From the NCBI RefSeq assembly GCF_000321225.1, contig NW_004450465.1, forward strand, positions 1,184,137-1,248,136: a DNA stretch of 64,000 nt. Reading direction: 5' to 3'. The notes beneath the pieces were generated by a model. The model saw only the letters and a program-made list of their open reading frames with translations, had not been told where the DNA came from and made no database searches. The stretch is from Odobenus rosmarus divergens. Its lineage: Eukaryota; Chordata; Mammalia; Carnivora; Odobenidae. Of the stretch, positions 26,901 through 38,900 are shown piece after piece (position 1 is the stretch's first letter; the number at the start of each line of letters is the position of its first letter). A program made the position numbers and the translations under genes.

Positions 26901-29900
26901 CTGGGATGGAGCCCCTCATCAGGGTCCTTGCTCAGTGGGGAGCCTGCTTTTCCCTCTGCCTGATGCTCCCCCTGCTTGTGCTCTCTCTCTCTCTCTGTCT
27001 GACAAGTAAATAAATAAAAATCTTTAAAAAAAAAAAAAAAGAAAAAGAAAAGAAAACTAGGTATCTTTCAAGTCTCTGTAAATGCCCCTCTTGACTAGAA
27101 ACCCAGTACACCCAGCCAGCCAATCCCAAATGCCCAAGCCAACTCTGAGCTCTATACTTATCTCCTTTGTCCTGATTCATTTTCTATTTTTCTCTTCCTG
27201 CTGTTCATTCTTTATCCTGCAGAAGTTTCTGCCTCCCACCCCATTTTGCAGCTCTCTGGAGCCTTGAGAATGAAGATTGCTCAATTCATGAAGTGTTAAA
27301 TAAAGTTCGTGTGAATCACCTAAATTATCTTCTTTAATCCTTTTAATAGTACACAAGTGGTTTTTCCTTTCTTAAATGGTTGAAAAAAAAGTTTAAAAAA
27401 TATTTTGTGAACAGGAATATTACATGAAATTCAATTTCCCATGCCCATTGATGAAGTTTTATTGGAACATAATCACACACATTTTTTATTGTCTATGGCT
27501 GCCTTCATGCTACAACAGAAGTGAACTCAGAAATCCCAAAATATTTACTACCTTGCCCTTTACAGAAAAATCTGCTGACCCCTGTCTAAGTAAATGGCTA
27601 ACCTTGGGAAGATTAAAAACAAGCAAACAAAAATTAGAGGTACAATATTTAACTATGAGGTCTTTTTTTTTCTCTCTCTCTCTTTTTTGCCTGACTTCAG
27701 GATGTGCTTGAGTGATGAGAGAGATGAAATTTTGTTAGCAAAGTTCATTGTGCCTTGCAGTTTTAATTATCTGATGTCTTTTAAATCTGCAATCTTTTAA
27801 AACCAACCAACCAACCAAATCCATCTTAATGATTCTATTTGACCTAACTCTTGTAATCTCTTCTATGCTTCCACTTCTGTCGGGACAGTTTTTTTCCCTG
27901 AACTTTTGTTTCTGAATTCTGACATTCTAATGCCCTCAAGTCCCAGGAGCAGAGCTCAGGGCATGGAGTCATAAAGGAAAAGTGACAGACCAGTTGGTGA
28001 TCACCTGGTCAATTACACCATCTACACCATCCTTCGGTAATTATGCATGGAGGAAACACATACCAACATCTCCTTCATCTTGAAGAGTGGGTAGGTGTCA
28101 TAATCTCTCTTTCACATGTGTTTCCTCAAAATGATCTTTAGGAGTAGAAAATATTATCTACTGCAGATATTATCATACCCATTTTAAAGATGAGGACACT
28201 GAGGCCCACAGAATTTCAGTGACTTTCCTGAGTTCTTACAGCAAGGTAGTAAGAGAACAGTTCTCCTGGCACTCAGACCCAGACAGGCCTAACAGACTGT
28301 GCTCCATCTAAAGGTACAGTCTTTGGGGGTAGTGAGGAACTTTCAAGGGTTGGTAAGGATTTTTCATAGGCACTGACCAAAAGAAGCAGTAGGTTGTACA
28401 TAGAAATCATGGGGATTTGGGGAGAAGCTGCTTCTAGTCCTTTCCTGTCTGCCTCTTACCCATCCCTGGCACCCGCCACTACCTTCGGTCCCCACTCACT
28501 TTCCCTCTGCTCACTGTTGCAGCTAATTCATTGCTACCAAATAGGAGCCCTTACTAGTGACTGGGGATAAAGGAAATCTATTTTGTGGCTAGGTATGTGA
28601 GAACATGTACCGAAGAACCCTAGCACACTAAGCAGGTCTCTGGGGAGACAGGCAATTAAAGACAAGGGTCCAAATCTCAGAGCAAAACTGGGAAAAACCA
28701 GATTCACTCACGGACATTTGCATGATGAGGGTATAAAGAGATACAAAACCAACACCAGCTGCAATGTCCCAATAAGCAGGAAGGGAGAGATCAGAAAAGG
28801 GGGGGTAGGGGGCATAGGGAACATCAAGAAATCAGGTCTACTGTAGAAATTTGATTGATTTGGGCCAGGGTGGGTTTTCTCAGTTCAGTAGAAGAGAGTG
28901 TTTCTCCAACTATTGTAGTAAATGGACCGGGGGGAGCAGGGAGCATGTGGTGAAAACCAAACCCACACCGGACATCTCACACCTCCCTAGCAATCTCTGA
29001 AGGTCGAAGACCATAATTAGACTAGAACCAAAGGAAAAATGCCCTCGAATACTGCATAGAAATGTTAAAGCTTATTCTAATGATCAAGAGAGAACACGGG
29101 AGTAAACAAGGGCTTGGTCAGAAAATGTCTCTCCCTTCCTCACCCCCTTATTAGCAGCTTGTGCTCTTTGGATCACTGGACTCTCTCAAAGGCTCTTTTC
29201 CATCCTTATTGCCTTGAACCTAAACCCCCAGGTTTTGCTCTCTTCCTTTCCTCCTCCCCCCTCCCTCCCTCCCTCTTTTACTCTACTTTTTCTTTTCTGT
29301 GACACATTGCAGTTCTGGAGTTGGACTTTTCCTGTGAACCTTGCCAGTGGGGAAACCTAGTGGGTTTCTAGACTCCCTTTCTCCTTCCATCTTCTCTTTG
29401 AATTCTCCAGACAGTGGCAGTTAGAAAGTTTCCAGCCTCCAAAGTAGTCATGGGCTCTTGACTGAAGTCATGTTTAGTCATTCACATACTCAATAAATAT
29501 TTATGGAGCACCGACTTGGTACAGGGTGCTGGGGACACAACCTCGAGCAAGTCATTCCAACTCTACTACAAAGCTTATCCGGGAGGAGGGATCCAGATAC
29601 TACAATGGTCTCAGGCAGTGATGGTGCTCTGAGGAAATTACAGCAGGAATGGGGTTGGGGTAAAGGAGGGTGAAGTTCAGTGAAGCCTGCCTGAGGAAGG
29701 GACGTCTGAGCTGGGGGCGCGGGTGTGAGCAGCGGTCATGGAAAGATCTGGGAAGGAGAGTTCCAGGCAGAGGAAACAGTGGGCACAAAAGCCCCGAGGC
29801 AGGAAAGAACAAAAATGGCTTTTGTGAGGAACAAAACAGCACCTTCTGCTGGGACGGCCCTGCCAATACTAAGTGCACTGCAGTGAAGAACTTATTGGTT

Positions 29901-32900
29901 CTTTCTCTGCCTAAATAACAATAGAACATGAGAAATTAAGTGGCTGAGGGTGGCTGGACCAAAGGTTATGTAACCCTACAGTTGGCCAAACATGTGAGTT
30001 CTTTTTCATCCCATTTCATTTGTCTTTGGGAAAATGAAAGAAAAAATTTGGCTTTTTACTTCTACCATTTCTATTAATTCCAGTTTGTGCCCTCTTTTAC
30101 TCTTTCCATCCTTCTAAACCAAGCAAAGTTTGGATCCCAGCCAATAAGTGGCCGCACATGTCCTACAAAGCCATGCATGTGTGCCTGCATCCTTGGGGCT
30201 CCACAGAGCCCCCTGCTCTGACCGGCTAATTCCTGAGATCAACTGCAGGGAAAAATGCATGCCACAGAGCAATAAGGCAAATTGTAATGCTGTTGGTATT
30301 TTTTTCTCGAAGGAAAAAAAAAATGAGCAGGATGGGGTAAGGAGTGGCAGACCGTGACCTTTGTCTTTGTATTGTCTCTGGGGAACAGAATAGGCCCTGT
30401 ATGTGTGGAAAGTCACCAACAAGAGAACAGACGCAAATACAGGGTAGCATCATTGTTACTCAAGGTCACCAAAATGATTATATTTCTTGTTAGAGACCTG
30501 GACCCCAGAACATCTTCATATTTTCTTCCCTCTCTACTTGTAACTTGGTGGAGCTGAGGTAAGATGTGGAAGTTGGGCACACCGGGCACCACACCAGAGG
30601 AGAATTAGGTTATTGTATATATGGAAAAATGGGTTTGGGAAACTAATAACTAAACTAATAGCAAAATAAGAAGCTCTTCCTCACTCCAGGTGAGCATCAA
30701 GGAAGGAGAACACTAGGGCCCCGGCTTTCATTGACCACACACACTAGCAACTGAGATCCACGAACGGCCCCATTGAACAGTGAAGCTGCTAATAAGGTCT
30801 GGCATTAACATTAACAGGTCAGAGGAAGTCGATGCCTTGTCAGTAGAGCTGAGATGTTCTCTCTCCTTAGGAAAGGAGGTGGGTGGAGGTCTAAAATAAG
30901 CCCATGGTGGTGTCCAGGTGGGGTCTCAAGGATTCCCATTGGGCACTCTCCACCTTGGTGGTCAATGTGAACATTCTGTTCTGAAGTTCACTGCTCAGGA
31001 AGCAAAGAAGGTACTACCCCAAGAAAACATCCCTGTGGGATGGACCTTGAGGTGAGGAGGAGGAGCAATGAGGACCGGGGAATGCCCAGCAGGCACAAAT
31101 ACTGGTCCCACAAATCCCTTCAGGGTGGCCTTCAAAATATTTAACAACTGGCTTGGGGTCTAACCGATCAGAAGGGCTGCCAGCTGTCAACGCTGATGAT
31201 TCCCAGTGGAATTTCAGGCCTGCATGTATGTTTTATTCCCATTTTNNNNNNNNNNNNNNNNNNNNNNNNNNNNNNNNNNNNNNNNNNNNNNNNNNGAAAA
31301 AAAAATTCTATAGGTTTTTTTTGTGTGTGTGTGCTGGCTAACTCCCTGAGTCCCTAGATTCCACCAGAACTATTTCCTGTACTTTATTTAATTGCTGACC
31401 CTGCTGTGCTCATGCTACTTTGCATTAGAAGCATAAGAACCTCCTTTCATTTGAATCTGGCTCAAGAAGTAGCTTTGCAGTCAGCTAAGCTTGAGTTCAA
31501 ATCCTGCCTTTACTTACAATGACTATTCTTGGCAAAATATGTAATCTTTTGAAGACTCAATTTTTAAAAATCCATAAAAAGGGATACTATTCCTCCAGCC
31601 AGGGTTTCTGTCAGAATTAACATGGAGGGGTGCCTGGGTGGCTCAGTTGGTTAAGCACCAACTCTTGGTTTGGGCTCAGGTCATGTTCTCCGGGTTGTGT
31701 GATCGAGCCCCGTGTCAGGCTCTGCACTCAGTGCAGAGTCTGCTTGGGTTTCTCTGTCCCTCTCTCTCTGCCCATCCCCTCTGCATGCTCTCTCTCTCTC
31801 TCTCTCTCAAATAAATAAATAAATAAATTTAAAAAACGAAAAGGATTAACATGGAATTTCCTAGGTAATGTGCTCAGCGCAGTGCCTGACTCATATGAGG
31901 TTTTTGCAATGGTAGTTATAATTCAGATAAGTGCTAATTGGTAATTAGGTTATTTTATATATGGAAAAATGGGTTTGGGAAACTAATACCTAAACTAATA
32001 GGGGTGCCTGGGTGGCTTAGTCGTTAAACGTCTGCCTTCAGCTCAGGTCATGATCCCAGGGTCCTGGGATCCAGCCCTGCATCGGGCTCCCTCCTCCACG
32101 GGAATCCTGCTTCTCCCTCTCCCACTCCCCCTGCTTGTGTTCCCTCTCTTGCTGTCTCTCTCTGTCAAATAAATAAAAATTTCAAAAAATAAAATAATAG
32201 CAAAATAAGAAGTGTGAATGTGGCAGAATACAGGGTTTTCTAAAATATCTGAAGCAATCATGAGAAAAAAACTCCCAACTGAAATCCCAATTACAGCACA
32301 TTCTCATGCATTCATGAAACCAGCCCTCTAATCAATTCTATTTCTGTTTTCCTGATTTGAGTATCTGTATATATGTAAAACACAGTTAAATTTTATTTAT
32401 TTCAGAATATTTCATAGTTGAGAGTTCCCATTGAATCAGCCACCTCCCTTACCTATAATTACTTTGCAATGAGACAGTCTTAGTTCACACAGGAGACCAA
32501 TCGTAACCTAATGTTACATAACTATGAGGCAATTTCACGTGCCTTATCCCACTTCATTCACAAAGCTGCCACCCACCAGTGGGAAATCATCATCAGAAAC
32601 TGCAAGCACAGACCACTATTTCCATTTAAAAAAAAAAGAAAGTTAAAGAGACGTTCCAACCTCTGCCCCCTCCTGGGACTGCAGTCTCTACACCCACACC
32701 CACAGGGCTGGCGCAAGGGTTCACATCTCGTCTTTCTACTTCCTTGTCTAGGTGGAGAAGGAGCTATAGGAACTCAGGGAGGAAAACAGCATGGGGCAGC
32801 TCACAACACATGAGCAGAGGAGTTGGACGCTGGGGAAGCGGGTGGGCAGGGGCACGTCCGCCACACAGAGTACCTGCAATGCCCAGGATGCAAAAGCCCA

Positions 32901-35900
32901 GGATGCAAAAAGACAACCTCATGTGTCAAAACACAAGCAGATCCCGGGGCCTGTCCCAGCCACTGTTGCCCCAATTTGGGCCCTACATCCCAAAGCTTAA
33001 CCAAAGATTGTAGCACGGATCTCATCCAGCAAGAGTGGAAGGAGACCCTGCCTGGATTTGAAATTGAATCGTTAACATTTCTTCTGGAAAGAAGGAGCTT
33101 CATCCCTTGTCATATGACTGGGGAGTTTTAGCTTCTAAATCCTAAAGAAGAAGGAGAATGAAACAATTGCTGGGTGATGATCGTTACTGTGTATGTATGA
33201 GTGTGTGTGTGTGTGTGTATAGGTCTGTGCATGTGTGTATTTGTGTATGTGCATGTATGTGTGTGTATGTGTGTGTACAGGTCTATGCATGTGTGTATTT
33301 GTGTGTGTGTGTGTGTGTGTGTGTGTAGGGGATGTATGTATGTATGTGTGAGGGGTGGCCTCACCATAGACCCATAACCCCCAACAATTCAATTTGAAGG
33401 AAGAAGCCCTAAAATTCAAGGTTAGGGTGAGGGTTGTTTTCAGAAAAGCCAAAATTCCTAGGATTTGGGGAACATGGTGAATCCGCACCCTGGAAAGAGA
33501 CATGGCCTTGTGGCCTTGGCAGTCAACCACGCGGATGCTGTATGAGGAGCTTCCTTGGACTGACTGACCAATATAAATAGGGCTCTGTGCTGGCCAATAG
33601 AAAGCAACTGGAAGTGTTAGGTAGGCTTCTTTTCTTTTTTTTTTTTTAATTTAAAATCAATTTAATTAACAAATAGTGTATTACTATTTTCAAATGTAGA
33701 ATTTAGTGATTCATCAGTTGCATATAATACCTAGTGCTCATCACATCACGTGCCCTCCTTAACGCCCATCACCCAGTTACCCCATCACCCACTCCTCTCC
33801 CCTCCAGCAGCCCTCAGTTTGTTTCCAATGATTAAGAGTCTCTTATGGTTTGCCTCCCTCTCTGATTTCATGTCATGAAACAGCAGATGTTGGCGAGGAT
33901 GCAGGGAAGGGAACCCTCTTACACAGTTGGTAGGATTGTAAACTGGTGCAGCCACTCTGGAAAACAGTATGGAGACGCCTCAAAAAGTTAAAAATAGGGC
34001 TACCCTAGGATCCAGCAACTGCACTACTAGGTATTTATCCCAAAGATACAATTGTAGTGATCCGAAGGGGCACCTGCACACCAATGTTTATAGCAGCAAT
34101 GTCCACAATAGCCAAACTATGTAAAGAGCCCAGATGTCCACCAACAGATGAATGGATAAAGAAGATGTGGTGTATACATACAATGGAATATTACCCAACC
34201 ATCAAAAAGAATGAAATCTTGCCATCTGCAATGACATGGATGGAGCTAGAGGGTATTATGCTAAGTGAAATGCGTCAGTCAGAGAGAGACAAATACCATA
34301 TGATTTCACTCATATGTGGAATTTAAGAAACAAAACAGATGAAGATAGGGGAAGCGAAAGAAAAACAAGATAAGGTAGGCTTCTTTTCTGAGAGTTCCTC
34401 TCTAGGTAAAGAGGACCTGGGGTAGCAGCAGGGATCTTTAGACACAGGAACCCGGAGGAATTTGTTGCTAAAACTGAAAAGACTACAGAGTTTTCAAACA
34501 AAAAAGTGCCAACATTTCAGTTCTGAGATCTCCCCACTATAGTGTTTTAAGTTTACGTCAATATGCCCCCCATTTCCAAAAGACAAAGATTTCTAAGCCA
34601 GGGTTGGCAAGGTGGTCTAAGTAATCTAAGTGTAGTTCTTGCCTGAATCCTGTGGGAACTTCTTAAACCCCAGACCATAATCAGAATCTGAGTTTTCACA
34701 AAATCCCTGGGTGATGTGATAGCCAGTGGCCCAAGTTTCCCTGAGCCCCCCAGGGAGGCACTGTGACAAACAGGAACTTTTGCCATTGACGACCCCCAGC
34801 TATACGTCAGTGCACCAATGACTTTGATTCTCCCTGACCATCATTCCGCAGGACTGATTTTACTTGAGTGTCCTTGGTTATGGAGATGAACGCTAACCCT
34901 GAAGAGTCTGGGAGCATTATTTGTTTCTTCTAGCATTCTCAGATGAACTCATTTTCTCAAAAGATGCAAAGGCCAGGAGGTTGGGGGAGGCTGCATATCA
35001 TCTTGGTATGTGGTTTGTTCTGTAATTGTGAAAGAACACTGACCTCGGACTCCCCAAGGACGATGCAGAAATAAACCTTCTGCTGACCTCCTGTACATAG
35101 AAATAGCCTGTGTCCCTGTGGAGAGCCTCGAACTTCCAAAGTGCTGGGAAAAGCACAGCAGGAAAAGCTGAGGATAACCTCAGTGCAGGCTGTCCCTCTG
35201 CAGGGCACTAAGAAACCCCAGTCAGGCGGGTTCTAGCCAGGCAACCCCAGCAAAGCAGCTACGTCTGTCCTTCCGAAGGGCCGAGGTACTCACAGAAGGT
35301 CCTGATGGTGTCACTGGGCTGGCTGTGGGGGCTGTGGCCGTGGCGATTCACAGCCCTCACCGCAAACTGGTAGTTGGTATCCGGATCCAGGCCCTTGATA
35401 ACCATGGAGTCCATCTGGATCTGCTCTTGGATTAAGGTCCAACTCATGTCCAAATCTGGTCTTTATTGATTAAAAAAACAAAACAAGAAGCAGTAATTCA
35501 GGAGGAGCAAGAGGGAAGGGAAGCTTGCTGGCTATGTAAACTGACCACGTTCGGACTCTAGCAGCAATGCTTATAAAAATGAGTTAACTCTTCCTATCTA
35601 AAAGTCATCTTGATTTTAAATCATAGGTCATCATTATTCAGTCACTGCCAATAAAAGCAAGTAGATCATTTTTAGGGTCAGTTTTAAGCACTGTTTCAAG
35701 ATCATCCGCTTTGCCTCGGCATAGGCTTGACTATGGTGAAAAGATCCCCCACACAGGAGTTCATTTTCAAGGACTTTGCCTTCCAGATGTTTCATAAACA
35801 AGCCTTACCCTAACTGTCCCCATTCCCAGAGGTCAGGAGGGCACAGATTCCATCTATTCACAATCTGTTCACAAAGTAAACAAATAATAAGTTTTACACG

Positions 35901-38900
35901 GTGACTAATTGCATGAACTGCCATGGGAAAACCCAAGAAGACTCTGTTAACGGCCATGCTCGCTCTTAACAAAATTGTACAATGGTGCCAACTCACTGAA
36001 TTTTCATACGTTCTTCTAAGAGCCCTAGAGAGAATGCAGACCCTCACTTAGAACTCCCAGCTGGGAGGCAATAAGCAGAGGGTAAGGGATACAAACTGTG
36101 GGGTTGGACAGAGCCACTCAAATCCTGCCTCTCCTACTTACTAGCTGCTACTTAACTTCTTTAAGTAATAAAAGTACCCATTCTAAGAGGACTGTCATGA
36201 AGATTAAATGAATCTATATCCTCAGCATAGTGCCTGGCAGCATATTGTAAACACTCAGCGTATTTTGGCCATTATTTAAGGGACTTGCCGACATCACAGA
36301 GCTGGTAGATGACCCCAAGTCACCTGCCTACTACTCTGTACCTGTGTGCTGCTGTGTGGTAGCAACAGCCCCCAGGGCAATCAGCCCTTGAAATACGGTT
36401 CATCTGAACCGAGATGTGCCACAAGGGTAAAGCATACACTGGATTTCAAAGGAAGAAAACGAATGTAAAATACCTTACTCATCACATGTTGAGATGATAA
36501 CATTTTGGATTCAGAGGGTTAAAATATATGTTATTTAAAATTAATTTCACTTTTTTCTTATTGCCTCTTTTTTTTTTTAAGATTTTATTTATTTGAGAGA
36601 GACAGAGAGAACACAGAGGGAGAGGGAGAGGAAGCAGGCTCCCCACCGAGCAGGGAGCCCGATGCAGGGCTCGATCCCAGGACCCTGAGATTGTGACCTG
36701 AGCCAAAGGCAGACCCGTAACGACTGAGCCACCCAGGCGCCCCTCTTATTGCCTCTTTAATGCTACTATTAGAAAACTTCAAATTTCACATAGGGCTCGT
36801 ATTATATTTCTATTGGACAGTGCTGCTCTATAGGGCAGAGTCCAGCAGGGAGAAGAGTACCCCACATAATAAGAACTGCAGAATGAAACTTGGGGGGCAC
36901 CTGGGTGGCTCAGTCGGTTAAGCTTCTGCCTTTGGCTCAGGTCATGATCCCAGAGTCCTGGGATCGAGTCCCGCATCGGGCCCCCTGATCAGTGGGAAGC
37001 CTGCTTCTCCCTCTCCCTCTGCCTGCCGGTCCCCCTGCTTGTGCTCTCTCTCACTCTGTCAAATAAATAAATAAAATCAAAAAAAAAAAGGAAACTTGGA
37101 AATGGTGGTGCATGGCTGCAGGATGGCCTGAAGGGCCTAATCAAGTGGATATTTTGTGTTCATAGCTAATAATAGTTACCATTTATCAAGTGCTTGGAAA
37201 GAACCAATCTTGTTCATAGTATCTATGCAGGAGATATTAATGTTAAACACCTTTCTCCCTTATTTTTACAGAGGTAACAGGCATTAAACGAATAAGTAAC
37301 TTGCCCAAGTTCACACAGCTGGTAAATGGTGAGGCCAACTTGGATGGATGAGGAAAGTTTGGATTAAGAAAATCCTTGACACTGGATGAAAACTTGGGGT
37401 GATCGTGGTTGAGGAGGCTATTCAACCTTTAGCTTGCTTCCTGACCACTTCTCAGTTGTTCGATTGTTAAACGTCTCCGCTCACAGGTATTTAGAGGAAG
37501 GTAGAAAGCAAAAAACAGTGATGTTTATCCTTTATGAACAACTCATCAGGCAAGGAAATAGAGGCTTATTTTGCTGAAAGGAGATGCCTGGATGATCCGT
37601 GGATTTCTTGAATATGAGCTTGCTTCATTTCTCACTGGCAGGAATTCAAAGCCAAATGGGGTCCTTAAGCCCCGTCAAAGAGGCTTCCTCAAGCTCACCA
37701 TGCAGACAAGGAGTCTGTGGGGCCCATATCCCATAAGAATTCATCTGTTTGGAGAAGCAGCGATCACGGGGCATGCTCACTGGAGGAAGTAGGGCTCATT
37801 TCTCTTTCTTGATATCCTTTCCCTAAAGATGGACTTCTCGTGTAAACTAACTTTGTCATCAAAGAGGAAACCTCAGTGAGTGGACGGAAACACATTTACA
37901 AACTCAAATTAGAACAAAATCATGTCACAGAGGAAAGCCACCAGGGGCACCTAAAAGTTGACAGAAAAGATGTGATCTTTAGATAAAATGCTCCTGTTCT
38001 TTGCTAAGCTTTCCTGTGGCATTTATAGAGGAAATGACATGTACCTGCTCTCAGAATGTGCCATTGTTTACCCAGAACTACCTGCAAATATCTGCAACAA
38101 TCTTCATGTAGAAATGACAGCCCCCTCCTCCACACACACAAAAAGGAGACTATATTGTATTTGTTCATTTAATGCAGGAAAGAAAGCTATATTTTCAGTG
38201 AATAGGAAAGTGAAATCATTAACATTTAATTCATGATAACAAGTGAGAGAGCAAAACTCATGCTGATTGAACACCAGTCCAAAACCTTTGACATTTTGCC
38301 TCTGATTTTGTCATGGGTTTCACATTTAAATGCTTTTAGAGTCTCTTGAGGTACAAAAGTGCAAAGGTGAGGTTGAGCGAGAGATAACTAGGCAAAAGGA
38401 TTGTCTTAGATCACTCTCAAACAATAGCTTTATCTTTCTCCACTGAAGAAAATCATTCTGTTCTGACTACACAGTTGTCAGTCAAATCCTCCTAGTAACA
38501 CCAACGTGCCAATTTCCCCATGATCAAAAAGGTATGGGGTGTGGGGAAGTAAACCAGGAATGTGCTGCCATCCCAGGTAAAAATAGGCAGCCACCAGCCT
38601 CGTGGGCACTTTAAACACTTTTCCACATAATGGGATAGGGTTGGGTTGGGCATCCTGCATCCCAGGAGATCAAATGCCTTCGGAAGGTGTTTCAGCTGCA
38701 GGGGGAGGGTCTGATGGGGCTGGTACAATGCAGTCAGCAGTGGCTACTCAAAACCCCATTAGCTGACTCAAGTAATCGAGACTCACTGGTTCATTTCGAT
38801 GGGAAGAAGCAGCACCACCGGCAATGTTAGCATCCAGCCTGGTTATCAGATATCTTACAGATCAACTGGTCCAGACGTCTGAGGGCTCTCAGAAATTACA

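Larger units (their letters stand above)
4844..35293 (-). other. EGFLAM intron of 30,450 bp
   Basis: It runs from donor GTGAGT at 35293 to acceptor GTGAAG ending at 4844. It is built of old LINE-1 pieces, MIR/MIR3 and L2 relics, six Can-SINEs, microsatellites, one 50-N gap and one inverted LINE-1 insertion, listed separately. Between these, mainly 5960-7360, 10120-11060, 11530-12960, 17530-20750, 25050-26690 and 30000-31240, I see only unique non-coding sequence. No second gene was recognised. Confidence 0.85.

Noticed and set aside
33128..33530. Open frames rich in His and Thr
   Set aside because: They are translations of the TG/CA microsatellite.
34057..34326. Open frame resembling the LINE-1 ORF2 C-terminus
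   Set aside because: It is a fragment of a 5'-inverted, truncated L1 and not a functional gene; recorded as a mobile element.
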